From positions 124,001 through 188,000 of the forward strand of contig JAEBUN010000007.1 in the NCBI GenBank assembly GCA_023014365.1: a DNA stretch of 64,000 nucleotides, in the 5' to 3' direction. The translations under genes and the position numbers were made by a program. Numbering within the stretch: position 1 is the first letter of the stretch; each line of letters starts with the position of its first letter. Source of the DNA: Lepiota brunneoincarnata. Lineage: Eukaryota > Basidiomycota > Agaricomycetes > Agaricales > Agaricaceae. Below, in pieces: positions 12,107 through 23,292 of this stretch. The notes below the pieces were generated by a model. That model made no database searches and was not told the origin of the DNA. It saw only the letters and a list, made by a program, of their open reading frames with translations.

Positions 12107-12930
12107 ACTTAATGAACTTGAAGAATCCCCAGAACCCTGCACATCAACTTTCTCAGCTCTCAATTAACAATGGTACGCCATCTTGTTTCTTGTCCCATTT
12201 CTGTCTGACTGCCCTGGATTCACCTTTTGGGTGTAGCTTTGGTATCAAATGGATTGCTTCATCATCAGGAAGTGCTTTCCTACCTAGCAACAGATTACCA
12301 CTAAGATATGCTGCTGTAAAAGTAACAAAAGCATTTTTTGCAGGATCTTGCTTCTGGTAGTGATCAAGTGAGGGCAAGAAGTGAAGTCACTGTTGCCAGG
12401 GTGTTTAGGCGGCTTTAGAATGAGTTCATTTCTGTCATCTCAAAACCAAAACTTCCTGGTGTCTTTGTCACTTAAGGCTAGGGTTAAAGGGGAGGACAAG
12501 CAGATGTGTTTGGTAATGACAGGAAGATGCCACTGGGCAAATTATTGTGTTCAGGATGTTGCTAGGGAACTTCCTCAACTATTGATTAATTGACTACCAT
12601 CTGATGACTCACAGTTAGTAAATCAACCCAATAATAATAGTGACATTAGTGCTTTGCCGGTCACTCATCTACATATCGCATCATCACTGGGAAGCATTTT
12701 TGCTGCCGTAAAATTGACAAAAGCATTACCAGTGACAAGGTCATCGTTGCCAGGATGTCCTGGTTTTCCAGCGGCTCTGGAATGAGTTTGATTCTGTCAC
12801 CCTGAAACTTCCTAGTGTCTTTGTCACTTAAGGCAGGGGTTAAGGGAGAGAGGAAGAAGGCACTGAGCAAATTGGCCTTGTGTGGCAAGTGTCCTCTATA
12901 GCTGATGAAGCCAATTGTATGACTCATAAA
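12107..12930. repeat. Dispersed repeat family, left copy, part 2, with internal tandem duplication
   Basis: 12,110-12,480 matches 62,220-62,600 in inverse orientation, completing the left copy after the 2.2-kb interruption. Two diverged tandem units lie at about 12,395-12,560 and 12,755-12,900. Each contains the word TGTCTTTGTCACTTAAGG (minus-strand reading SDKDTRKF). The copy at 62 kb has only one unit. No intact gene is present. Confidence 0.55.
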
Positions 12931-13027
12931 ACCAGACCAGTCTTGGGGTTGATAAGTGAGTGCGACTGTGTCTGTCAGTCACGAGGCTTTGATCTAGAGA
13001 GGGAGAGTGAGGGAATTGAGGGGGCAG

Positions 13028-13411
13028 TGTTACCTGGGTTAGGGGTTTGCTCTTGAGTAGCATGGGGTTTGACACAGGATGTCTATACAGACTTGGTCCT
13101 GTCCTACTGAGCGTGACTTGGAGACGACGGAGCACTATAGTCCAGCCGGTTTAAGGGCAAAGAGATATAGGAGGCAAGAACTGTATAACACTAAGATAAG
13201 GATACAAGGTATTGTACTGTATCCTTATATACTTCTAAGTGTGGCTATACTCCTACTATAATAGTCTGGACCAAGGTAGCTATGAGTCAGAGATAAGAGA
13301 CATGAGGCATATGGTAAGAATCGTCCTTCTGATGTACACTACTGATAGTTTCATAGTGACATGGGAAATGTAGCTAAAAATAACTGTCCTTCTGATGGAA
13401 TTCTGATAACA
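13028..13411 (-). mobile_element. Solo LTR, 384-bp family, copy 2
   Basis: This is the inverse orientation of the copy at 3,609-3,992 and the same length. On the plus strand it starts TGTTACCTGGG and ends TTCTGATAACA. A perfect 5-bp target duplication GGCAG flanks it (13,023-13,027 and 13,412-13,416). There is no internal coding region. Confidence 0.9.
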
Positions 13412-13467
13412 GGCAGGGGGGGAGAGATGAGATCGAACTTTTTAAGATAGGTACTTAGATGAGAGGG

Positions 13468-14127
13468 TGTCATATCCATGCCAACTCAGAGTCTAATCAC
13501 TTAAACTTCGGCTTCTCGATTCCACGTGTGCTCCACACAACAACCCTCTGCCCTCCGACTCGGCCCCGACTTGCTCCGACCACAACCCACTGCCCCGATC
13601 ACGCGACCACCTCCACACATGCCATAGTCACCTGACCCTCGGTGTCTCTAGCTCCAGTCTCCATTTCCCGTCCGTAGTCACGATACGTTATCGGTCTCCA
13701 TACCTGTACCGGTTTCCATTCCATTCATAATCTGTTCATAATCCGTTGTAACTATATCGGCCTCCACTTCGCTCCGCACGTAATCAGTACAAGTCATAGT
13801 TCGTAAGGCCAGTAGTATATATACTGTAGGTACTTGGCTTGTACTCCTCAGTCTGATAATCGAATCGAGCAGTGGACCAGCTCCCTGTTCTCTATCCTCT
13901 CCTCTCTTCTGCCTCGCTCCGCTTCAGCCCCGACTTCCTGAAATACGGACTAGGACAGTAGGAGGGCACAGCACATACGCTGAGGCCGCAAGTCCAACCC
14001 CCCGCCCGACGTACTCCGCCTCGGTCCCGAAGTCTACGTACTAACTTCGCCCTGTCCCCCGGTTACCTTATATCAAGGTTACCACCCCAACCCTCCGCCT
14101 CGGTCCCGACCCGCACCGGCTCTAACA
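13468..14127 (+). mobile_element. Solo LTR, 660-bp family, copy 1
   Basis: It starts TGTCATATCCATGCC and ends CGGCTCTAACA. A perfect 5-bp target duplication GAGGG flanks it (13,463-13,467 and 14,128-14,132). A second copy lies at 39,901-40,561. A TATATATA box at about 13,818 followed by CTTGTACTCCTCAG gives a plus-strand promoter. The two copies differ mostly at CpG sites, and this copy keeps more CpG. Confidence 0.92.
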
Positions 14128-14132
14128 GAGGG

Positions 14133-14706
14133 GTGTATTTCTCTACTCCGTAATACACTTTTCTTTTTTACTCTATGAGGTGGAGTTTTAGATGGGGAAA
14201 GAGTAGTTTGGAATGTGAGGAGAAAAGAAAAAAAAGTAGCTATGAAATTTCATATGGAAATTAGTAGCGTATGTTTTTACTACAAAAGGGGAGAGGAAAA
14301 TGAGAGAAATGGAAAAAGAAAGTCGCCTACACAATCTGTTTCATGGCGCGTCCATGCATGTTGGCAGCCGCATTTGGTGTCTTTTGGGTGGTGAACATGC
14401 CAGGAGCATGTGGGCACTGTGGTTGCCTCTGCGGTCTTGTCTGGGTTAGTGGATGTCCGCTCTCCACAAATACCTCGCAGTGGCACCTGGCTGCTTGAAT
14501 GTGATCATGAGATGGACAATAGCGGTCAAAGGGGTGACACTACCCAGCCACCAACAAATGCATCTATGTTGACCCTTGCCTCAGAAAAATACTCCAAAGG
14601 TGAGTGAGGTGGTTTTGAGCCCATCCAGCAATGCTACAACATGTCCTGACACAAATCAGAAACACCCTCATTGAGGATATCCATCAAGGGAAAAAAAACT
14701 TACCAT
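14133..14706. other. No gene recognised
   Basis: T-rich and purine-rich stretches follow the solo LTR. No frame resembles a known protein. Confidence 0.35.
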
Positions 14707-14805
14707 TGTGAGGATCAGACACTTGCTAGCAATGGAATTGCAAGCTCGTGCCCTCCCTTCACTAGTCCCAATGTGCATTTTGCATTGAAATTTGCACCCG
14801 CTCAT
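14707..14805 (+). repeat. Inverted repeat, left arm (99 bp)
   Basis: The reverse complement of this stretch recurs at 15,249-15,347 with about three mismatches, separated by a spacer of about 440 bp. Transcripts of either strand could form a long hairpin. No TA or other target duplication marks the outer ends, so it is not clearly a transposon. Confidence 0.8.
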
Positions 14806-15248
14806 CACCTCCGGCCTCTGCTTCCATTTCTGTGCCCACAGTGTCTGCATATCAGCTCCACGATGACAGGCACCCACATATGTACTCTTTTTTTTATCTT
14901 CATTTTTTCCTTTTGTCTCCTGATTCCCCACTCTACCCTTTACACTCAGTTTTTGCAACCTCAACATCGCCAAGCTAGGACAGGCCATTCAACTGGCATA
15001 TGTCCACCCTCTATTTAAAATTTGTTCCTAGTTACAAGTGTGGGTTTTACCCACTTGTGTTTCATCTACATACACAATAGCTTGGTTTTGTTTAAATACA
15101 ACATGGGTATGTAGAAGAGGGGCAGAATAATACCCCCCCAAGTCTCTTGAAAACTTCTCTGGGTCTAAGAGCACACAACATATGATCAGTGTCACACTTG
15201 CAAAGTCCCTCACTACCTATATCATCAACAAACCTTTCAACTGGGGCA

Positions 15249-15347
15249 ATGAGCAGGTGCAAATTTCAATGCACAATGCACATTGGAACTAGTGAAGGGA
15301 GGGCACGAGCTTGCAATTCCATTGCTAGCAAGTGTCTGATCCTCACA
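15249..15347 (-). repeat. Inverted repeat, right arm (99 bp)
   Basis: This is the partner of 14,707-14,805. Its outer end lies 27 bp from the Tc1/mariner-like element starting at 15,375. Confidence 0.8.
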
Positions 15348-15374
15348 CTGTCTGCAAGGTTTTCATTCTAGATA

Positions 15375-16980
15375 CAGTGACCCACAAAACTGTTCCAATG
15401 TTTTGTACTTTTGACTTAAAGTAGTAATAGCTCAGTAAGTAAAATAGCAATATTTGTGAATATATTTATAGACATAGCCAAATATGTCATATCTGACCCT
15501 GCAAAGTCGCGTTATGTAATACTTCCAAATTAGGCAATTATGAATTTTGTAATCATTTTAAGTCATTGGAATGGTTTTGTCAATGACATATTATACTAGG
15601 CTATCCTATTATTTCTAGTACTTAGAGTAGCCCCCCCTGGCTTTGAGTACAGCTGCTACTCTTCTAGACATACTTTCAATTAACGTCTGACACTCAGAAG
15701 CTGGAATAGCATCCCACTCCTTTTCTACCCTCTGCCACAACTCCTCCATACCCTTGGGAGGAGATTCATACTCTCCCAACTTTCTCTTCACATATTCCCA
15801 TAAGTGTTCAATGGGATTGAGGTCAGGTGACTGTGCTGGCCAGGTTAGGAGCCTAAAATGATTTTTTTGAAACCATTCTTTGGCCAGTGGACTCTTGTGT
15901 TTGGGGTCATTATCTTGCTGGAAAATAATATCTCAGGGTTTAAGCTTGTACCACCAGAGACTCTTCTTCAAATCTTCCTCCAAAATTTGCACAAACAACT
16001 CTGCATCCATCCTTCCATCAATCCTCACTGCATAGCCTGGGCCATCCCACAGCATACAGCTCCAAACCATCACTGATCCTCCTCCATACTTCAGAGTTCC
16101 CTTGACCAATCTTTCACTAAGCCCCTCTCCCTTCTTTTTCCATCCCCACTTCCTCCCATCTGACCCCAAACAATTAATTTTGGTCTCATCAGACCATACA
16201 ACCAGCTTCCAGTCCTCCACAGTCCAATGCTAGTGTGTCAGAGCAAAATCCAGCCTAGCCCTCCTATGCTTGTCAGAGAGTAAAGGCTTTTGTTGCTGGA
16301 CTACAGCCTTCATTCCTGCCTGTTTGAGATGCCTTGCTACAGTCTGTGAAGAGACTGATGTCCCAATGATGGGAGCAAGAGATTTGGCTATATCTACAGC
16401 AGTTTCAGCCTTGCCAGCAGAGATAAGATGGATAGCATGCCGAATATTAGTGGTAGAGAGTTTTGAAGGACATCCTCCAAGTGATTTAGTAAGGCTGGAA
16501 CAATTTTTAGAGGCTAGCCTGGATATGGTACTGCGCCCAACACCAGTAATTGCCTCAATTTTAGTATAGGAATGATGAGAATTTAGCAAAGAGAGGATGG
16601 TTTGCTTTAGAGTAGAAGATAATGGCTTCATGGTAGGTAGGGGGATTGAGAATGATGGGACATGGCTGTCAGCACATCTATTTATATGTCAAAGACACGT
16701 GGTCACATGATCTTGTTGATTCACAATCAACAGAGTCATGTGATTGCTTGGATTAGTATTAAAAATTACCATTGACAAAACTGTTCCAATGACTTAAAAT
16801 GCTTACAAAATTCATAATTGCCTCATTTAAAGGTATTACATAACGCGACTTTGCAGGGTTAGATATGACATATTTGGCTATGTTTATAAATATATTCACA
16901 AATTTAGCTATTTTATTTACTGAGCTATTACCACTTTAAGTCAAAAGTACAAAACATTGGAACGGTTTTGTGGGTCACTA
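15375..16980 (-). mobile_element. Tc1/mariner-like element 1 (1,606 bp, 211-bp TIRs)
   Basis: The ends read CAGTGACCCACAAAAC. TIRs of equal length lie at 15,375-15,585 and 16,770-16,980, with TA target duplications at 15,373-15,374 and 16,981-16,982. Within each TIR the word CAAAACTGTTCCAATG at the outer end recurs inverted and slightly altered at the inner end. This gives two putative transposase sites per end. The element has split a TATAAAAGG motif: joining the flanks across one TA rebuilds GATATAAAAGGAG. Confidence 0.93.
15610..16631 (-). pseudogene. Tc1-type DDE transposase of element 1, two stops
   Basis: The ATG is at 16,631. The N-terminal part has paired helix-turn-helix character (KQTILSLLNSHHSYTKIEAI, then GVGRSTISRL). 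The first catalytic Asp is in VVWSDETKINC, the second in the FQQDNDPKH stretch, and the third acidic residue in SPDLNPIEHLWEY. Two in-frame stops break it: TAG at about 16,227, where CAG is likely, and TGA at about 15,930, where CGA is likely. Both fit C-to-T change. The TIRs are well preserved, so the copy could still be mobilised by a transposase acting in trans. Confidence 0.88.
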
Positions 16981-16982
16981 TA

Positions 16983-17502
16983 TAAAAGGAGCACCACCAT
17001 CGCTAGCATCTGTAAGGGGACTGGCATTGTACGCTCCGCATCGTGCTACCCCTTACACAAGGTACGTCTAGGGACCTGTGGTTGGACATCCGGGCTCGGC
17101 CTTCTTAGCTGATGTCCAATGCCCAAGCCCAGTCTCGGCCTTCAGCCACCCCCATCCCCAAGCCTGACCCGTGGACAACTTCCTACTATTAGTTGTTTGT
17201 TTATTGTTTGTGTATGTTATTACTGGTAGCTATCGTAGTGTTTGGTTACCTGGTCTGTGCGCAGACCACTATGTACATATATAGCATGGGTGGCGATTAC
17301 AATTGCTATCTGAATATCAACTTGGTTCTGGTGCCATATCCTCCCCTAACAGCATCATCAACTTACAAAATGGTGTGAGTGTAATGTCAGCAGGAGACAA
17401 TTCCACCAAGGTAGGCAAGGGTGTACAAGATCTGGTTGTGTCACAAGGCTCCTTCAACTTTCCTGTGGTCAACATAGGGAACTGTGTCTGAAGAGGGTTG
17501 TA
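16983..17502 (+). promoter_or_regulatory. TATAAAAGG core-promoter-like segment, otherwise no gene
   Basis: The flank right of Tc1-like element 1 starts TATAAAAGGAGCACC and is followed by GC-rich sequence with repeated CTCGGCCTTC words. It looks like the promoter/leader end of an LTR or gene, but I find no coding region behind it. Confidence 0.3.
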
Positions 17503-17523
17503 CAGTAGGGTAGCAAAATTGTA

Positions 17524-18772
17524 CAGTAGGGTAGCAAAAGTTTTGCAAAAATTTGTCACATGACCTCATTTAACAACAAACAAAAAAAAATCCTATTAAT
17601 CAACAACTATATCTTACATGCCAAAAATAGCTGGAAAGCAGAATACTGTCTCTGAACTACATATGCTCCCTGATATGTACAAAGCATCAGGGGTGTATTC
17701 CTGCTTGTGAAATTACTGATTTCTTCAGAGTCAATATTTCCACCATCTAGTGGGTTATCCATAGGCACAAGGAGTAGGATCATTATGGGGATGCTCCTAG
17801 GTCTGGGAGACCTTCCTTATTGAATGACAGGGCAATGTAACACATCAAAATTGTGCTGGAGAGAAATAGACCTCAAACTCCCTACAAGATCACCCACTCA
17901 AGAAACACTTCCTTTGACTCCCCTGCTCATCCCCACACAATCTGGTGTACTATTAGGTATCAATTGGGTCTTAGTAAATACATTGCTGTAAAGAAACTAT
18001 TTCTTAAGCCCTACCATGTCAAAGCCAGGATGGTATGGGTAAGGGAACATTGGAGATGGATAGAGGAGGACTGGAAACATGTAATCCAGACAGATGAGGC
18101 TTCTGTGGAGATTGGAATAGGTTCAAAGATAGTTTGGGTATGGAGGAGACCTGGTGAGAGGTACACAGAAAGGTGTTTGACCCCTACTTTCAAGTCTGGA
18201 AGATAGAGTCTTATAATATGGGGGTATATGGCACACAGAAAACTCATTCCACTGGTTTATATACCCAAGGATACAAGGACTGATGCAAATTATGTTAGCC
18301 TAGTCCTTAGTGGACTATTGTAGAATTTTTGTGGGAATTTATTGGAGGAGAGGGGGTAGGTAGCAGTGATGGAAGATGGAGCTCTAATTTACCATGCAAA
18401 GGTCACCCAACAATTCTGCAATTCTCATCTCCCCAATCAACTTCCACATCCAGTTCAGTCACCAGATGTTGGTCCATTGAATATGTATGGAAATACATCA
18501 AAGTCAGAATAAATGACTGACCAGAAATCCCCAAAAACCTTGACAAACTTTGGGAGGCAATTTAGGAGGATTGGACAATGATTGATTTAAATTATATTAA
18601 TGACCTGGTCAAGAGCATGCCAAATCATGCTCAGGCAGTCTATGAGGCCAAGGGCCCCCATTCAAAATATTATCATAATTTTAGATGCAGTTGTGGTAGT
18701 GTAGTGAATATTTTTAATGATTAATGCATTGTTTGTCTTTGTTGTTTTCACAAAACTTTTGCTATCCTACTG
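17524..18772 (+). mobile_element. Tc1/mariner-like element 2 with duplicated left end
   Basis: The ends read CAGTAGGGTAGCAAAAGTTTTG (left) and CAGTAGGATAGCAAAAG (right, reverse complement). TA dinucleotides flank them at 17,522-17,523 and 18,773-18,774. The outer 21 bp, including the TA, are present twice in tandem on the left (from 17,501 and from 17,522). Confidence 0.82.
17637..18665 (+). pseudogene. Tc1/mariner-superfamily transposase of element 2, degraded
   Basis: A frame beginning MPKIAGKQ is followed by several stops. A long open block (17,853-18,206) then holds the first catalytic stretch WKHVIQTDEASVEIG and WRRPGERY. Further along, in shifted frames, SPDVGPIEYVWKYIK-like coding carries the last acidic residue, and the family-typical end (QAVYEAKGPHSKY) follows. 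Many stops and at least one frameshift make it non-functional. Confidence 0.78.
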
Positions 18773-18954
18773 TACAAGAGGCAACATGTGGTGGCCATTA
18801 CCTATGTAGCTACTCATTTACCTTTACACCCTTAATCACTATTCTTCACTGGACTACATGCACAATGCAAATTGCACCATTTACAGTTCTATACTAAGAT
18901 CTACAGTAAATTGGAAGATGAATAGATGATGGAAGCATTTGCAGACTGGATGGT

Positions 18955-21664
18955 TCAAGATAGAGATGCAACAACTACCACCTGCTGGTCATCCCACTGC
19001 AAATGACAGCATGCAAATTGTGATACAACCCTATCCATATCAACAATCTCTAATTCCCCAAGCTGTGTACTATAAAGACTTGATCTAAGCACTGGATACC
19101 TCCGGAATGGGTCATCAGTGACAGGTGGAGGAAGGTGGCTTTGGACTGCAAGATAGTGCTTGGTGTCTAGTCTGAATATATACATAATTCAGGCTGGGTA
19201 GAGTGAGGTCACCAAGGGGCCACGGTAAAATAAAACTTGCAAGTTCCCCTCATGCTTTGCCATTACTGAATAGTGGATACCTAGGGCTGTGTAAGAAGAT
19301 CGAAAATGTGCCTTCTCTGGAGGTTGAGTTGCAAAGGTCCTTTGGTAAGCAGTATCCAGCTCATGAGGGAAGGTAAGAAATTGCCAGACAGATGTGTCAT
19401 CATCATTGGAATCAGGGTTGGAGGTAAATGGGGAGGCCAGCATATCAGTGATTAGCATGTCTCAAACTTGTGGTTCAATGAATTTGTTGAAGATTGCCTT
19501 GCAATTCTGCAAAGCAGGTGACTCTGATTTATGGATGACAGCATGAAGATTAGCCATCCGAGTATAGGAGCGACTGGTGGTCTCCTCATATTCACCTGGA
19601 AACAATATATTGAGGAGGAGAAGAAAAAAAGCTGCTAGTTGCTCACCAGATTTTGTATTGTTTGGAATCTGCTGAAGAATACCAATCAGCCATTCAAAAG
19701 GAAAGGCCCACCAGCCATGGACTGGTCCATATTGTAGTAGAAACTCATGAAGGTGGAGAGCCATGTGATGTTTGGGTTGGAATTTGTAGCCAGGGAAGAG
19801 TTGGTTGATGGTTGAAACATATGCCTTCATATGATGGAAGTATTGAACTGCATGTGATGCTGAAGTGACACGTGAAATTGCAATAATTACAGCTGAGACA
19901 AGATCCACAGTTGCTTGTAAAATCTCATGACAGCGCAGAGATCAGGAGTTGCCATCCTCTATCTTGCTCCAAAGTTGAATCAAAGTGATAACCAAATACA
20001 GCATCCCAAGCATCTGCCACTGGTCAGCCTTCACCTTGCCATGTCTCCCCGATCCAATGTCTCCAGGGACTGATGTCACCCAGGAAGGTGTTGACATCTG
20101 TGCAATATCGGACCAGATCTCCTTATGCTCAAGTTCTGTAAGAATAGCACCATGATGTGCCCAGTCATCTTCAGATTCTGGCAGTATTGGCTGTGCCATG
20201 CGCTATACATGCTATATCTTAGTATTGCATATAGATGAAGAAAATGGCACATTACCCATTCCAGAAGGAACTCCACAAGTTGCATCCTTGTAGCCTGCTC
20301 ATGGTATGCAATCTGGAGTTGGTCGCACACAAATTTGAGTGCTTCCTTGGAACATGCTGCCCATTTCTGGTGTGTGCTGTCATCATTTTCAACATGATTC
20401 TTGAGGTAGTTCCTTAAGCAAGTCACGGATCATTGCTCTTGAGGCTGGAGGTGCATACATTCACCAAACAGGGGGATAGTGCAAACAAATCCATCTTCAC
20501 CTGCATGTTTACCAAGACAAATACCGAGAATGCTATCGAAGTGCTCTGCAAGCAGGCCCAAGAACAAGTTGTGCATGGGATCAACAACCAACATTCGAGA
20601 AACATCAAAATAGGGGAGGCGAAAGAGTTCAGATGATTGAATGCCAGCCTGGCTGACTATAGCACCTTGCCTATCCTGATTGGGAGCAGCTAAGAACTGT
20701 GCAGCCCACTGGCAGGACTCTTCATTTGTATGACATTGCCAGGACATATAATTCACATTCCCATAACCATGAGCCTGTCGAGTGCAGTAGCAGATGGTGC
20801 ACATGAAGGTATGGGTAGGTGATGCAAATCCCACTATCTTCTGAGCTGCCACAAGGTCGCAAATTATTGTCACAAGTGTGCAACAGATGTGGCGACCATG
20901 GGGATGACCATGCATCTGAGTAAAGAATACACTGGGCTCCCAGAGTTCAAGGAGATCATTGACAAGGGGTTTAAGGTAATGATTACCTGCAGTCAATGGC
21001 AGCTCACTTGGGCCAGGGATAATACCAGCTAGAAACATGTTCTCGGGTTTGTAGCACTGGTCAAGAGGGAGATTGAGGCACACCAGGAAGATTATGCCAT
21101 TGGATATTCTCTTCCCCACTTGCTTGTTGCCAAGGGGGTTGAAGAAGTCGACGCACAAGCCAAACACATACTGGCCCTCGTGCCTAGCAGAACCAAAATG
21201 TTTTCCATTGGGACTGGAGAATGTGCGAAGAGTAGAACCATTGAATATGTCATGCATCTCCTGAGGGCTATTGCAGCGCATCCGCTCCCATGCACCATCC
21301 ATCATTGTTTCAAATCCAGGGTGAGAGAGAAGGCTGGTGAGCCAATCTTTGAAGTGGAAGTACACGAAGGGCTTGACAGGTATCTGTATCTCCTTTCCTT
21401 GAACAAGTTTTGAGGTAGTGAGGGTGACCCCACACTCCTCTCCACCTGGGAACTCCTTGCGGTCGCATTGAGTTGGGTACTTGACAGGAGTATCCGAGTC
21501 GCGTGTGTACATGGGGGGATATATCATATGGCAGTTGGGGTCAGGACAGACCACATATGTCATCAACTTGCCTTCGAGGTGTAGGTGGTTTATGATAGAG
21601 CAACTATCTCACGGGAAATCTGATAAAAGTTTTCTCTCAGGTGGGCTAATATTTGAGCCAGCGC
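18955..21664 (-). pseudogene. tnp2-type (CACTA/EnSpm) transposase, main part
   Basis: Consecutive minus-strand frames carry the hallmarks of basidiomycete tnp2 transposases. They include YVVCPDPNCHMIYPP, GIIFLVCLNLPLDQ, YKPENMFLAGIIPGPSEL, CTICYCTRQ, VDPMHNLFLGLL, then SVPGDIGSGRHGKVKADQW and HGWWAFPFEWLIGILQ. There are breaks at about 20,428, 19,941 and 19,460 and one TGA near 21,610 where CGA is likely. The 5' part is cut at 21,664 by the Ty3-type element and resumes at 34,929. Joined across one copy of the 4-bp duplication, the frame runs on without shift. I cannot see CACTA termini. Confidence 0.88.
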
Positions 21665-22964
21665 TGAAAAGGTGGAAACTTTCGTGGGTTTTAATATAGA
21701 TAAATGGCTTGTTCTCACTAAGCTTAGTTGAAATTCGATAAGCTTAAGTTAATACAAGTAGTATTAGATAGATAATGAACAGTTTCGTCTTTTAGGGTGT
21801 TCTGAGGGTGCATTCTGACAGCGAAATTCAAGAGAATAGTGTTTTTAGAGGTTAACAAACAGCTGTTGAAGTTATCTTAGCCATATGGTGCAACAGTGAA
21901 AGGACAATCCCTGTCAATTCAAAGCACGGGGTCTCTAGTCTCTGGTCTCTGGTCTCTGAACTCTGTTCTCTGTCTCTGTCTCTGTCTCTAGCACTCTGGA
22001 ACTCTAAACTCTGGACTCTATTCTCTGTCTCTGTCTCTGGGTTGGTCAATGACTGAAGAAATCACACTTAACAATGCACACTAAATAGTTCTCTGAAACT
22101 GTTCTTGATCACGGCTCGCAGACTTGCGTGTGGAAGCAGGGGTGAGACCTCTTGCTTCTCCACAAACAAGCGCGACCATATTTATATTGTTTAGATACAT
22201 GTGAGAGATAGTAAATATGAAATAGAAAACAATAAGCTTAATTGTTACAGGTACTGCAGAATATTTTGGAAGGTTCAGCAGCATTTCTACCTTGCCCTGG
22301 GTTATGGGTTTTTCTCTGATTGATGAATGGCAATCCAGCCAGACGTGTTCCATGCTCGTCTGCATTATTTTGCGTCCATGCGAGCGCATTAAACCTCCAG
22401 ATCAATTATGATCGGAATGTATGGCATATGTACAATCCCTTGATCCGCTGTAATTAATCTCAGTCAGGCAGTATGCCAAGGTGCTGGGACCCACAAAGCA
22501 CTTGTTAATTATGAGTCTTTGATATGTCTAGGGTTTTGGGCATTGAGTGTCACCTCCCAAATGTTGGACGTTCCGTTCTGTGGTCCGGTCATCATTATTG
22601 GGCTTGCTATGGGCGTAATACCCCTGCAACAGCTGCTATGTACATTCTTTAGGTTCCAACGGATCTGAGTTCATCAGAAAACTGCTCGTAAGGTCCCTTG
22701 ATGCGACCGGAGTATACTCGATAGGCTATGTAAAGTCCGGAATCCCTCCAGAGAGCGTTCTGATAGCTTGGTTCACTAAGCTTAGTGATAATGAGCTGGT
22801 TTGAACACTTCTGAGGCTCGAATATCCTCAGTTTGGTTAAACTGGCTACTATGGGACATAGTACCAATCCTCTATAGGGTTCTTTAATGATATAGCCAAT
22901 GATTCTACATAGAGAATTGTTCCAGAGTACGGAATTCATGTATAGGCATGAAATTGGCATATCA
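21665..22964 (-). repeat. 3' LTR of the Ty3-type element (LTR A)
   Basis: On the plus strand it starts TGAAAAGGTGG and ends GGCATATCA (TG...CA on both strands). It has four TAAGCTTA copies (21,719; 21,739; 22,233; 22,777), a minus-strand TATAAATA box and a GTCTCTG-rich tract at about 21,930-22,045. In its U3 part it resembles solo LTR C more than its own partner LTR. Confidence 0.93.
22179..22186 (-). promoter_or_regulatory. TATA box of LTR A
   Basis: TATAAATA on the minus strand in the sequence ACAATATAAATATGG. It is conserved in all four LTR copies (34,143-34,150 in LTR B). It would place the start of R about 30 bp further on, before the GTCTC-rich U5/R tract. Confidence 0.6.
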
Positions 22965-22974
22965 TCTCCCCCTA
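22965..22974 (-). promoter_or_regulatory. Polypurine tract next to the 3' LTR
   Basis: The minus-strand sequence is TAGGGGGAGA directly before the 3' LTR start TGATATGCC, the expected primer site for plus-strand DNA synthesis. The extended word CTCCCCCTARCCA (plus strand) recurs at 25,685 and 26,788. Confidence 0.75.
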
Positions 22975-23292
22975 ACCAATTGCTGACTGTCCTCAGTCAT
23001 TATCTCCTTCAAATTCACAGTATCTGGGTCTCTGTGATACGCTCTATGTTCTAGAATGTTCACCAGCTTCGAGAGTAGCATACTTTCGCTAAGCTTATTC
23101 CAAGATGATGTCATGTCACCGAGTTTAAATGTATAGATCAACTTCTTGTTGCTATAGCCTAAATTTTTATCTCATTATTGGGTCTTTTTAAAAGTCCCAA
23201 GGTCTCGTTTCCTCTCTTTTGTTCTCCCTCTCACTTCTCACTTGTCTATTTTCATCTCAACTTCCAGTCTTTTATGCCCGCCCACAGCAACA

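Noticed and set aside
21852..22960. Open frames repeated in four places (ETETENRVQSLEFQ..., IREKPITQGKVEML..., YIIKEPYRGLVLCP...)
   Set aside because: All are LTR sequence of the 1.3-kb family, one of them a translated GTCTCTG array. There is no start-codon context or splice support.
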